From: Pseudomonas sp. LP_7_YM
GTDB taxonomy: Bacteria > Pseudomonadota > Gammaproteobacteria > Pseudomonadales > Pseudomonadaceae
Direction: 5' to 3'
NCBI RefSeq assembly: GCF_004364435.1
Contig: NZ_SOCT01000002.1
Span: forward strand, 558,001 to 622,000
DNA: 64,000 nucleotides
Shown here: piece by piece, positions 17,208 through 25,556 of the stretch
Position numbering within the stretch: position 1 is the stretch's first letter
Layout of the letters: each line of letters opens with the position of its first letter
Notes under the pieces: generated by a model
Told to the model about the DNA's origin: nothing
The model's input: only the letters and a program-made list of their open reading frames with translations
Database searches by the model: none
Position numbers and translations under genes: made by a program

Positions 17208-19673
17208 TCACCAACGATACGTCGCCGACGCGATGGCGGTGCGCGGATTGCCGAAGATGCAGCGACTGGCGTCGTAGCAGCCCGAGATGTACTCGTGATC
17301 GGTCAGGTTGGTGACATTGAGCGCCAGCTTCCAGGGCCCGGTGGTGTAGTGGGCCGACGCGTCGAGCAGGGTGTAGGACGGCACGTCCAGCGAGTTGTCG
17401 GCTGAACCGGGGCTGTGCCCGACATACCGCATACCGACGCCAAAACCGAGGTTTTTCAGCCAGCCATCGCGCAGGGTGTAGTCACCCCATACCGACGCCA
17501 GATTACGCGGCACCGGGATGCTGGTTGGCGTGTTGCCCTTGCTTACATCGTTGGCCTTGGTGATTTCCACATCCTGATAGGTGTAGCTGGCGATCAGGTC
17601 CAGTTCGCGGCTCAGACTCGCGGTGCCCTCCAGTTCGAACCCGCGCGAACGCACCTCGCCGCTCTGCACGTAGCTGTTGATGTGGGTCGCGTCCAGGTCC
17701 GGTGTCAGCACGTTGGTCTGGGTAATGTCGAAAACGGCGGCGGTCACCGATGCGTTACCGCCCTTGGGCTGGTATTTTACCCCGGCTTCATACTGTCTAG
17801 CCTTGGTTGGATCAAAGGGCGTGAGGTTGTAGTCCACGCCTGAGTTCGGGGTAAAACCTTCGCTGTAGCTGATGTACGGAGCCAGGCCGTTGTCGGCCAG
17901 ATACACCAGACCCGCGCGCCCGGTGAATGCCTCGTCCTTTTGGCTGGCGTGTGAGCGGGTGCTCGTCGTCCAGCTGTCGGTGCTGGAGTCCGCCCAGTCA
18001 TAACGGCCGCTCAGGGTCAGCGCCCAGTGCTCATCGAACTTCAACTGGTCCTGCAGATACAGGCCGGTCTGCCGCTGAATCTGCTTGTTGTAGCTCCAGG
18101 TGTCCGCAGTGAATTGCGAGGTGTCGACCGGGGCATCGGCTCCGCCGCCGAACAGGTCCAGATTGCTGGTCAGGATGTACGCTTGCGGGTCTTCGGTGTG
18201 CTGGCGTTGCCAGTCCAGGCCGATCAACAGCGTGTGTTGCACAGTGCCGGTGGCGAAATCGGCCTGTGCCTGGTTGTCGATTGTCCAGCGCGAATAGGTC
18301 GGGTTTTCAATCCCGGCATAACGTACCAGCGTGCGTTCATTGACCGGTCCTGGATACACCCCGGCGCCATACAGGTTGGCGGCATAGGCGGTGGTCCCGA
18401 TGCCGTAGACCATGTTGTCGTTCAGGTCCAGGTGCGAGTAACGCAGGTTCTGGCGCACCTGCCAGGTGTCGTTCAGGCGCTTCTCAAATTCATAGCCAAA
18501 CGACAGCTGAGTTTTCTCGTACTTCTGGAAACTCCGATCCCCGGTGTAGACGTCCCGATGAATATGCCCATACGGGTTGTGAGCCACCGTCCCGGCGGCG
18601 GGGTAAAAATTGTCGTCGGGGCTGTTGTCGTCGTACAGGTAGCTGGCGAGCAATGTCAGGCGCGTGTCGTCGTCCGGCTGAAACGTCAGCGATGGCGCCA
18701 GCGCCTGGCGCTTGTCCTGACCCGGCATGTCGGCAATGTTCTTGTCGCGCAACACACCCACCATGCGATACGTCCACACACCTTGATCGTCCAGCGGGCC
18801 GGTGGAGTCGAAAGCAATCTGCCGCCGCGCGTCGGTGCCGTACTGCACTTGAATTTCATTGGCGGCGATTTTGCTCGGGCGCTTGGAGACCTGATTCACC
18901 ACGCCGCCGGGATCACCTTGCCCGTACAACACGCCCGCCGGACCGCGCAGCACTTCCACGCGTTCAAGCATGTACGGATCGACCATCCAGCTGGCAAGGT
19001 TAATGGTGGTTGGCAGTTGCAGGCTGTCCAGATAGATCGTCGGCGAGAAGCCGCGAATCACGCTGTACCAGTCCGAGCGGTTGTTGACCCCGTAACTGGA
19101 AAAGCCCGGCGTATAGCGCAACGCTTCGTTCACCGACTGCGCGCCCTGCGCTTCAAGGCGCTCGCGGGTGATCACCGAAATGGATTGTGGCGTCTCATGA
19201 ACCGGCGTTCCGGTCTTGGTCGCGCTGATGCTGCGCTGTGCCACGTAACCATCGACGTCGTCCAGTGGCGACTCACTGCCCAGGGTCGAGTTGATCGACG
19301 TGCTGTCCAGCGTGACTTCTCTCGGCGTGGAGGGAATGGGTTGAAGGCGATACGTGCCACCAACGTACACCGCTTGCAGACCGGTCCCACTCAGCAAACG
19401 GCTGAAGGCCACGTCCAGACTGTAATTGCCGTTCAAACCCAAGGTGCGTTTGCCCTGAGTCATGGCCGGGTCGAATGCCTGGGCCATGCCGGTTTGCTCG
19501 GCCAGGCTGTTCAGGGCAGTGCCGAGATCACCGGCAGGAATGGAAAGCGTCTGAACCCGGCTCTGCGCAGCGTCGGGCTGCCCGGCGGCGAGGGCGGTCA
19601 TGGCGCTGCTGGCAAGCGAAGCGGCGAGCAGGGCGGTTGCAAGCGGATGGCGCCGAAGGGCGAAGCGAGTCAT
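17208..19673 (-). CDS. TonB-dependent siderophore receptor with STN signalling domain
   Basis: 821 residues from ATG 19673 (MTRFALRRH); the frame continues upstream without a signal peptide, so this start is preferred. Signal peptide to about residue 30; secretin/TonB N-terminal (STN) domain about residues 38-95 (LSIPAGDLGTALNSLAEQTG), which talks to FecR-type anti-sigma factors. Plug: VHETPQSISVITRERLEAQG and GPAGVLYGQGDPGGVVNQVS. A barrel follows, ending in AIASATYRW. It lies downstream of the fecR- and fecI-like genes on the same strand: a cell-surface signalling receptor that both imports a ferric siderophore and induces its own synthesis. Ligand unknown. Confidence 0.93.
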   Translation of the reverse strand: MTRFALRRHPLATALLAASLASSAMTALAAGQPDAAQSRVQTLSIPAGDLGTALNSLAEQTGMAQAFDPAMTQGKRTLGLNGNYSLDVAFSRLLSGTGLQAVYVGGTYRLQPIPSTPREVTLDSTSINSTLGSESPLDDVDGYVAQRSISATKTGTPVHETPQSISVITRERLEAQGAQSVNEALRYTPGFSSYGVNNRSDWYSVIRGFSPTIYLDSLQLPTTINLASWMVDPYMLERVEVLRGPAGVLYGQGDPGGVVNQVSKRPSKIAANEIQVQYGTDARRQIAFDSTGPLDDQGVWTYRMVGVLRDKNIADMPGQDKRQALAPSLTFQPDDDTRLTLLASYLYDDNSPDDNFYPAAGTVAHNPYGHIHRDVYTGDRSFQKYEKTQLSFGYEFEKRLNDTWQVRQNLRYSHLDLNDNMVYGIGTTAYAANLYGAGVYPGPVNERTLVRYAGIENPTYSRWTIDNQAQADFATGTVQHTLLIGLDWQRQHTEDPQAYILTSNLDLFGGGADAPVDTSQFTADTWSYNKQIQRQTGLYLQDQLKFDEHWALTLSGRYDWADSSTDSWTTSTRSHASQKDEAFTGRAGLVYLADNGLAPYISYSEGFTPNSGVDYNLTPFDPTKARQYEAGVKYQPKGGNASVTAAVFDITQTNVLTPDLDATHINSYVQSGEVRSRGFELEGTASLSRELDLIASYTYQDVEITKANDVSKGNTPTSIPVPRNLASVWGDYTLRDGWLKNLGFGVGMRYVGHSPGSADNSLDVPSYTLLDASAHYTTGPWKLALNVTNLTDHEYISGCYDASRCIFGNPRTAIASATYRW

Positions 19674-19776
19674 GGGTGATCCTGCGTAGGCGTATGTCTT
19701 CAGGTCATGACGGACAGGACGAAAAAAGGGACAGTGGCCTGAACATTTTTTTCTGCCTTCTTTCAGTGATCTCGTT

Positions 19777-20733
19777 TCAGCCTGTCGGCCTGATCCACAG
19801 CACCCAGTCGGTAAAGCGCTGCAGCTTGATCGGCAGATTCGCCTGCAAGGCCTGCAACGCCTTGTCGCTGTCATCCAGCGGGAACACCCCGGACACCCGC
19901 AGCCCCTGCAACGCCTGCCGGTCGAAGTGCATCACGCCCTTGCGATAACGCGACAACTCGTCGAGCACCTCGACCAAGGGCCGGTCCTCGACCTTGAGCA
20001 GGCCGCGGGTCCAGGCCGCCGGGTCGCCTTTGCCCTGTGCGTTCGGCCCTTCGACATGATCGGTAAACAGCGTTGCCTGTTGCCCTGCCGCAACGCGCGC
20101 ATTGAGATCGACAACCTCGCTGGGACGCGCGGAAATCGCTGACTCCAGAACTGTCACTTGCGTATGACCGTCCTCGCGCTTGACCAGGAAGCGGGTGCCC
20201 AGCGCAGTGACCGTGCCATGCTCGGTGCGCACGATGAAGGGGCGCTGCGGATCCTTCGCCACCTCCACCCACAACTCGCCGCGCTTGAGATCGATCAGCC
20301 GCTGCCGTGCATTGAAATGCACATCCACTGCCGAATCACTGTTGAGCTGCAACCGGCTGTGATCGTCGAGCTCGATATCCAGACGCTGGGCAAACCCGGT
20401 GCGTTGGTCGGCAAACCAGAGGGGGCCACGGGCGACTCCCTGCCAGGCCAGCAACGCCAAAACCAGTGCGCCAAGGGCAGGGCGCAGGGGGTTGCGTCTT
20501 ACAGGTGCAAGGGCTTTTTCCAGTGCATTAATAGCGGGTTTGGGAGGCAGCGCATCGAAACGCCCCCACAACATTTCCAGACGTGACCATGCCAGACCGT
20601 GACTGGGGTCTGCCGCTTGCCAAGCCTGGAGTGCCAAGCGTTGCGCCGCGTCCATCTCCCCGGAATGCAGCTGCGCCATCCACTCGGTCGCCGCCATCAC
20701 CGTTTCCCGGGCCGGTTCGGCAACGCTGTTCAT
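19777..20733 (-). CDS. fecR: FecR-family anti-sigma factor / signal transducer
   Basis: 318 residues. The N-terminal cytoplasmic anti-sigma segment (TEWMAQLHSGEMDAAQRLAL then QAWQAADPSHGLAWSRLEML) precedes one membrane helix at about 83-100 (ALGALVLALLAWQGV). The periplasmic FecR domain includes RGELWVEVAKDPQRPFIVRT and GTRFLVKRE, and the C-terminal STN-like part meets the receptor. ATGA overlap with the upstream sigma gene shows translational coupling. It relays receptor occupancy to the sigma factor and keeps it inactive without ligand. Confidence 0.92.
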   Translation of the reverse strand: MNSVAEPARETVMAATEWMAQLHSGEMDAAQRLALQAWQAADPSHGLAWSRLEMLWGRFDALPPKPAINALEKALAPVRRNPLRPALGALVLALLAWQGVARGPLWFADQRTGFAQRLDIELDDHSRLQLNSDSAVDVHFNARQRLIDLKRGELWVEVAKDPQRPFIVRTEHGTVTALGTRFLVKREDGHTQVTVLESAISARPSEVVDLNARVAAGQQATLFTDHVEGPNAQGKGDPAAWTRGLLKVEDRPLVEVLDELSRYRKGVMHFDRQALQGLRVSGVFPLDDSDKALQALQANLPIKLQRFTDWVLWIRPTG

Positions 20734-21266
20734 GGCTGTTCTTCGTCGACAAACAGCGTCTGATAAAAATGCAGCAGGACCTGCGCGATGTATTGCTTGA
20801 TCATGCTTGTGGAAACGCCTAATTGCTCGGCAATTTCCGCGTGGGTCAGGCCATCGAGCCGATTGAGCAAAAACGCGCGACGCGGTTTTTCCGCCAACCC
20901 TTCAAGCAAGGCGAACACCGATTCGAGCAGCACCAGCGCCTCATGCATCACCTGCGGCCCGGTCGACGCCAGGTCCTCATGGGCCAGCGCCAACTCTGCC
21001 AGATACAGTTGCTCCAGCTTGCGCCGCCGCTCGCCATCGATCAGCAGGCGCAATGCCGTTGTCGTCAGAAACGCCCGGGGCTCCTGCAGCGATTCCAGCG
21101 CCTGCACGCCCAGCAGGCGCACGAAGGCGTCCTGAGAAAGATCCGCCGCCCGCGCCGAGCAGCCGACCTTGCGCCGCAACCAACCTTGCAGCCACGGCTG
21201 ATGATCGCTGTAGATCAGACTCAACAAACGATTGCGCGCAGACAAGGCGAAAGAGGGGGCCGACAC
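20730..21266 (-). CDS. fecI: ECF sigma factor, FecI type
   Basis: 178 residues starting at GTG 21266. Sigma-2 region about residues 15-80 (LSQDAFVRLLG core-binding/-10 area) and sigma-4 about 115-165 with the HTH LTHAEIAEQLGVSTSMIKQY. It directs transcription of the downstream TonB receptor gene and is held by FecR. The 5' end is duplicated: a remnant near 25540-25650 preserves ATG instead of GTG at the same place, so the ancestral start was probably ATG. A Fur-box-like sequence lies about 32 bases upstream of the start. Confidence 0.9.
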   Translation of the reverse strand: MSAPSFALSARNRLLSLIYSDHQPWLQGWLRRKVGCSARAADLSQDAFVRLLGVQALESLQEPRAFLTTTALRLLIDGERRRKLEQLYLAELALAHEDLASTGPQVMHEALVLLESVFALLEGLAEKPRRAFLLNRLDGLTHAEIAEQLGVSTSMIKQYIAQVLLHFYQTLFVDEEQP

Positions 21267-21297
21267 GGACGCATCTCGAGGTGGGCGGAAAATGAAT

Positions 21298-21316
21298 GCG
21301 AATATATTTCATTTGC
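21298..21316. promoter_or_regulatory. Possible Fur box upstream of fecI
   Basis: GCGAATATATTTCATTTGC matches the 19-base Fur consensus at about 10 of 19 positions and is roughly palindromic at the ends. Iron-responsive FecI-type sigma genes are normally Fur-repressed, which is the main reason for the call. The duplicated copy near 25680 has lost two bases here and no longer fits. Confidence 0.35.
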
Positions 21317-21377
21317 GAGAGGGTGTCATCCACATCGGCAGACGCTTTGTCGGTATCCGGCCGCGGTGTCGCTGCGC

Positions 21378-21562
21378 TTACTTCACCGTAATGCGCGCGA
21401 ATATCGGTCGAACACCCTTACATTTCGGAAAATCCACGTAACCCCAGAAAATACCGCCCGCATTCTTTCCGGTGCGTGCCCGTTTGGTCGCCATCGCCCC
21501 AGACAACTCGCGCACCACCGCCACGCCCACCTGCAGCGAACGCCACTGCTTGCACTGCACCA
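21378..21562 (-). pseudogene. Internally deleted 3' fragment of an Mrr-like nuclease gene
   Basis: On the minus strand it encodes VQCKQWRSLQVGVAVVRELS then GAMA joined directly to TKRARTGKNAGGIFWG and DFPKCKG, whereas the intact gene at 25758-26717 has about 100 residues between these parts. It keeps one strand of the PD-(D/E)XK core and part of the C-terminal zinc ribbon only. The zinc-ribbon cysteine of FWGC is changed to Tyr (FWGY). Clearly a duplicated, decaying copy at the left edge of the island. Confidence 0.8.
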
Positions 21563-21840
21563 AGGCGTTTGCTGGCAAGGTAAATGAAGCCTTCGAGGGC
21601 AGAGGCATTTTGGCCATGGCGAATTTGACTGATGATGCCGTTAAAGAGGGGATTGTACGGCGACTTATCACGTGTTTAATGAGATTTGCTTTTTGCACCC
21701 CATGTGCCCGGCTACTGAAGCAGTAAAGTTGCTATAAAGGGGGTTCCATTAAAATGGATACCTCCCCTATGTTGGTTAGTACAGATTCGGAGTGAGGGTA
21801 CATACAGTTTTACTGAAATGGTTTTTACGAGGAGTTAGCT

Positions 21841-21915
21841 ATGTGCTTCTATGTGGCTGTGTGGTATATGATTTTCTACAACTGCGCGCTCGTTCAAAAA
21901 AACAGCGGCGGCTGA
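21841..21915 (+). CDS. 24-residue hydrophobic ORF ending in Gly-Gly, upstream of the ligase gene
   Basis: ATG 21841 is preceded by GAGGAG at optimal distance (six bases to ATG). The peptide begins MCFYVAVWYMIFYNC and ends LVQKNSGG; it is aromatic-rich with two cysteines and a terminal Gly-Gly. It lies 160 bases before the ATP-grasp gene in AT-rich DNA with no other ORF. It could be a peptide substrate, a leader peptide controlling the operon, or chance. The GG end is notable because a C39-like peptidase is encoded in the same cluster, but C39 enzymes normally cut after an internal GG. Confidence 0.35.
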   Translation: MCFYVAVWYMIFYNCALVQKNSGG

Positions 21916-22076
21916 GGTTGTAAATAAATAAAAAGTGGTCCTATAGTACCGAATCTGGATTTAATAGCTTTTTTATTTTGATTTCTGTAGTTGTTTAGTC
22001 TTTTAAACATTCGAGACGTGTTTTTGGTTGGTCGAGAAGGTTGTGTTTAAGGATCTACCTGTCATGGAGAGAGCTT

Positions 22077-23171
22077 ATGGGAGGCGTGACTTTGAAAGTG
22101 GATGACCTGGAAGTTTCGCTTGTTTTCGGCGGTATGTCGCCAGAGCATGCGGCGTCGAGAGCTTCCTTCAGTTTCGTCTATCAAGAGCTTACGGCTCAAA
22201 ATAGTGGAGTTGCACTCCGTAATATTTATTATGTCGACCTGAACAACCGAATCACCTGTCGACCGTTTAAACAAAATGCCCTCGCGGAAGATTACATGCG
22301 GCCCAGCGAGCCGGTTGATTATGCCGCCGCGGCAGACATGATGAGCCGTGACACCGGCTACCTGTTCAATCTCCTTCACGGAAATTACGGGGAAGACGGG
22401 CATGTCCAGGGATTGGCGAACCTGCTGAAGCTGCGTGGCAGTTTCGGCCCCGTTTTACCGGCTAGCCTTGCCATGAGTAAGGTGCATATGCAGCGCTATG
22501 TCAGCGGTTATCAAAAGATCGTCAAGGTGCCTGATACCGGGGTGGTGACCGATTCTTCAAAGTCGCCAGACACCGCGACTCTCTTGGGGAAATTCGGGGG
22601 CACAAAGGTGGTGGTGAAGCCCAATTCCCTAGGCGCATCGCTCTTTACGGAGTGCTATACCGTCACGGAGGCAGAGGTGCCTCGAATCATCGAGAATCTT
22701 GCACTTATCTCCAAATACGATGAGCGGGCACTGGTTCAGGCATTCGTGAGCGGAACGGAATATTCGATAGGTTGCGTCCGGCTGGACAACCGCGTGGTGG
22801 CACTTGCGGCCGTGCGTATTGACACTGCGCGCGGGTTTTTCGGGCATAAGGAGAAACACAGACAGGGAAACGTGGAAGAGATCCTCGTAGAAGAGGACAG
22901 GCCCGTCATATCGCAACTTAAAGCGATGTCGTGTGAGCTGTTCGATGATCTGGGGTTCGCTCATATGTGCCGGTTCGATTATATCGTGACGGGGTGCGAC
23001 GACATTTATTTCCTGGAGGCGAATCCTATCCCTGGGTTGATGCGCAACAGTATCTTTCCAAAGATGCTGAAAAAAAGCGGAATGTCGATAGCGCAGTTGA
23101 TCAGGCATTTTAGTTGCCAGGATGCGGTCAAGTTACACAAGCGTTCGGTCTATGATTATTCAATTGATTAA
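22077..23171 (+). CDS. ATP-grasp ligase of the D-Ala-D-Ala ligase type
   Basis: 364 residues from ATG 22077 with GGAGAG upstream. Three-part Ddl architecture: N-terminal VSLVFGGMSPEHAASRASF, the ATP-grasp centre VVVKPNSLGASLF (nucleotide-binding strand and flexible loop), and the magnesium/catalytic end DLGFAHMCRFDYIV with IYFLEANPIPGLMRNSIFPK (Glu and Asn metal ligands). Ddl enzymes join two amino acids through an acyl-phosphate. It is unlikely to be the housekeeping Ddl: it sits in an AT-richer accessory operon with a racemase, transporter and peptidase, and NPIPGLM replaces the usual NTLPG. Probably makes a dipeptide or amide; substrates unknown. Its end overlaps the racemase frame's upstream region. 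Confidence 0.85.
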   Translation: MGGVTLKVDDLEVSLVFGGMSPEHAASRASFSFVYQELTAQNSGVALRNIYYVDLNNRITCRPFKQNALAEDYMRPSEPVDYAAAADMMSRDTGYLFNLLHGNYGEDGHVQGLANLLKLRGSFGPVLPASLAMSKVHMQRYVSGYQKIVKVPDTGVVTDSSKSPDTATLLGKFGGTKVVVKPNSLGASLFTECYTVTEAEVPRIIENLALISKYDERALVQAFVSGTEYSIGCVRLDNRVVALAAVRIDTARGFFGHKEKHRQGNVEEILVEEDRPVISQLKAMSCELFDDLGFAHMCRFDYIVTGCDDIYFLEANPIPGLMRNSIFPKMLKKSGMSIAQLIRHFSCQDAVKLHKRSVYDYSID

Positions 23172-23185
23172 GGAAGGTGCGGGCA

Positions 23186-23896
23186 TGGAGCAGATAGGTT
23201 TGATAGGTGGAGTAAGTTGGGTGTCAACGATGGAGTACTACCGTCGACTCAATCTCATTGCTCAGGCAGCGGGTCGCCACAGTTCAGCGAAAATTATCAT
23301 GCACAGCCTGAACTTCTGCGAGATATTGAAGTTTCAACAGGAAGGTGATGAAGAAGGCGAGTTTCAGATTCTCATACAGGCAGCGACTGAGCTGGAGCGG
23401 TCGGGGGCCACGAAACTCTTGATATGTTCCAACACTACGAGCAATACGTGCGACCGCCTGGAGAGTCAACTGTCTATTCCGGTAATAAATATCATTGATG
23501 CGACGGTGTCGGCCATCCAGCCGTTCAGGGTTCAAGCGTATTGGTTTGTTAGGAACGAAGTATGTGATGGAACGCGGTTTCTATATTGAGCGCTGCCGCA
23601 AGGAAGGCCTGACTATTAAGGTGCCTGGGGCGGTACATCGTGGTGCGGTCCACGATGCCATTTACGACGATTTGTGCCAGTGCAATTTTTCTGAAAGGGC
23701 TACACGGGCGGTGAAGGAGGCTATCGATGATCTGCTCAATCAAAACGTCGAGGCTGTGATCCTGGGGTGCACCGAATTGCCGCTGATCGTCGAGCAAATT
23801 TCGCCACCGCCGCACGTTGTATTGATCGACTCGATCGACGCCCATATTGCCGCAGCCCTTCGCCCGCGCGGAGCCCAACGTGCGCTAGAGGTGTAG
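23186..23896 (+). pseudogene. Aspartate/glutamate racemase family gene, interrupted by a +1 frameshift
   Basis: Starts at ATG 23186 (MEQIGLIGGVSWVSTMEYYR) with AAGGAAGG upstream. The first frame ends wrongly after DATVSAIQ; one extra base near 23521-23526 shifts the frame, and the second frame continues SGFKRIGLLGTKYVMERGFY to the proper stop at 23896. Comparison with the intact paralogue at 32644 fixes the position. No other stops are present, so the lesion looks recent (or is an assembly error). The second catalytic cysteine is retained (ILGCTELPL); the first position is Ser (ICSNT), as in the Thr/Cys racemases related to E. coli YgeA. The predicted role is to supply a D-amino acid to the neighbouring ligase. 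Confidence 0.8.
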
Positions 23897-23899
23897 TTA

Positions 23900-24745
23900 T
23901 TGTCTGTTATCCAGAGCACTGCATTCTTGACCATTGTGCTATTGGTCACGGCAAGGACCTTGCTCATGCGCAACCTGGCAGCCCAGGTTTCTCCTCAGGC
24001 AACCGCTTGGGCGATTGGCGCGGGAACGAGCTGTGTCTGCCTGGTGCTTCTACCGGTGGCGTGGGCCTGCGATGTAGCCAATCTGCCTTCGCTGCTGAAT
24101 GCAACCGGGATCGCTGCCGGGCTGGCGAAAGGCGTTTTACTGACGCTGCTCATTACCGTCCAGCAGCAGATAATCGGGCGCAGCGTTTCTGCAACGGCCT
24201 ACGTTTTTCCGGTCGCGGTGGGTGGCATCGCGCTGCTGGATTACACGATTTTCGGCACACAATTGTCCCAAGGTGGCCTGGTCTCCATCATTGTTCTGTT
24301 TGCGGCTGGATTGTTGTTCTCGGTGTTCGGGCACTTGAGCTCAATGCCACGCACCGACACCTTGAGGTTCTTCGTCATGGTTGCGGCCGTCATTGGTTTT
24401 GCGCTGTGCGACAAAGTGGGAATAGCCAGTGCCGGCTGGTTCAGCTACCTGCTCTATACTGGCATCGGCAACATGCTCTCTGCGAGGATCGTGCTAAAGA
24501 CATCCTCCCGCCTCAGCCTGTGCCACTGGGTCCTGCTCGCACTGGGTTGGACCGTGCCGGAGCTTTTTTTTAACTTCGCCCTAGCAGGCGTCCTGCCCCT
24601 GAGCTACGGCTATTTTGCAATCTCCCTCAGGGTGCCGCTGCTGATGACCATTGCCTTTCTGGTTTACCGAGAGGGCCACGGCAAGAATCAGTTATTTTTT
24701 GGCCTGCTGTCGATCCTTGGTACTGCTCCACTGTTTTTCAAATGA
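23900..24745 (+). CDS. Multi-pass membrane transporter, EamA/DMT-like
   Basis: 281 residues from TTG 23900, with AGAGGTG six bases upstream and only three bases after the racemase stop. About nine to ten hydrophobic segments with short loops, two-fold repeat feel (ATAYVFPVAVGGIALLDYTI and LSYGYFAISLRVPLLMTIAF) as in drug/metabolite exporters of the DMT superfamily. Probably exports the product of the cluster across the inner membrane. Overlaps the next gene by ATGA. Family assignment rests on topology rather than on a definitive motif. Confidence 0.65.
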   Translation: MSVIQSTAFLTIVLLVTARTLLMRNLAAQVSPQATAWAIGAGTSCVCLVLLPVAWACDVANLPSLLNATGIAAGLAKGVLLTLLITVQQQIIGRSVSATAYVFPVAVGGIALLDYTIFGTQLSQGGLVSIIVLFAAGLLFSVFGHLSSMPRTDTLRFFVMVAAVIGFALCDKVGIASAGWFSYLLYTGIGNMLSARIVLKTSSRLSLCHWVLLALGWTVPELFFNFALAGVLPLSYGYFAISLRVPLLMTIAFLVYREGHGKNQLFFGLLSILGTAPLFFK

Positions 24746-25356
24746 GGCCCTACGTGATCAACGCCGTTCCGTATTACAGCCAATGGGAGTCGCGCCAGCG
24801 GGTGATTGATTTTATCTCCAACACCCAAAGCGCTCTGGATGACCCGCTTTGGGCCGGTTCTGGCGCCGCCTGCGTCGAAGACTATGCGACATGGGCGCGG
24901 CATATCTGCGGCATGGCCTGCTTGAAAATGCTGCTTGCCTGTAGAACCGGGAGGGTTCATCCCACTTTCCAGCTTCTAGAGCTAGCCAAGCAATATGGCG
25001 CTTATGTGCTTGAAGGCGATGACATCAAGGGCATGATCTACGCGGCCGCTACTGAAATGCTGAAACATGAGTTTGGAGTGGAGTCCCAAGTCGTCACTGA
25101 CCTCCAAGCCCACGACATCCCTTCAGTCATCAGCCCTGGCCAGTTCTTCATCGCCTCCGTGCACCCCACGATCCGCTGGCCTGACCGTGAGCCACCCAAA
25201 AAAGGCGGGCATCTCGTGCTCGTGACCGCAGCGACCGCCGATAGGGTGATGTTCCACAACTCCTCGGGTGATACGCCAGCGTCGCAAGAGAATGTGGTGA
25301 TGGGACTGAGGGATTTCGGACGGTATTTCGCGGGCAGGGGGATCTGGGTTCGGTAG
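24742..25356 (+). CDS. C39-like (papain-fold) cysteine peptidase
   Basis: 204 residues, translationally coupled (ATGA) to the transporter. The N-terminal INAVPYYSQWESR is the typical opening of C39-like peptidases. The catalytic Cys is probably in RHICGMACLKMLLA (about residue 56 or 60), and the His in GGHLVLVTAA (about 152), followed by MFHNSSGD carrying the Asn/Asp position. No signal peptide or ABC transporter domain, so it acts in the cytoplasm on a product or precursor of the cluster, perhaps as a cleaving or transpeptidating enzyme. A decayed relative lies at 33399-33555 beside the second racemase. Confidence 0.75.
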   Translation: MRPYVINAVPYYSQWESRQRVIDFISNTQSALDDPLWAGSGAACVEDYATWARHICGMACLKMLLACRTGRVHPTFQLLELAKQYGAYVLEGDDIKGMIYAAATEMLKHEFGVESQVVTDLQAHDIPSVISPGQFFIASVHPTIRWPDREPPKKGGHLVLVTAATADRVMFHNSSGDTPASQENVVMGLRDFGRYFAGRGIWVR

Positions 25357-25383
25357 TCTGGGAAGGCAAGCTATGCGCGCGTG

Positions 25384-25425
25384 ATTTGCTCGCGATCTGA
25401 CGCGCAGCGGCAGTACACCCAGGCG
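25384..25425 (-). repeat. Degenerate REP unit at the island's right edge
   Basis: TTGCTCGCGATCTGACGCGC and the following CAGCGGCAGTACACC match the tail of the REP family seen at 4508, here without the complete GTGGGAGC head. The stretch 25357-25556 holds this unit and a sequence (CACCCCAATCGCAAA near 25467) that also occurs near 33558; no gene is supported. It also contains an out-of-context fecI remnant starting near 25540. Confidence 0.5.
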
Positions 25426-25556
25426 ACCCGTAATCGCCGATGTACCCGATCCCGATCACCCCAATCGCAAAACCCGAGCCGCCAGTCGCCACCACGAACC
25501 TCGCCTTGTGCTCATTGCCGCATGGCCCAGAGCGCGGCCCACGAAGGCGTTCCAAA

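Larger units (their letters stand above)
21176..21562 (+). repeat. Left copy of the island-flanking direct repeat
   Basis: This stretch and 25557-25876 plus 26176-26248 align along their length in the same orientation, for example GCAGACGCTTTGTCGGTATC in both. It covers the fecI 5' end, the fecI upstream region and the 3' end of the Mrr-like gene. The left copy lacks about 300 bases present on the right; the deletion joins two GCCATCG copies. Homology stops abruptly at about 21562 (CACTGCACCAA), where the island begins. Confidence 0.8.

Noticed and set aside
18027..19679. 550-codon open frame opposite the STN-type TonB receptor
   Set aside because: Antisense artefact of codon bias; the sense protein is certain.
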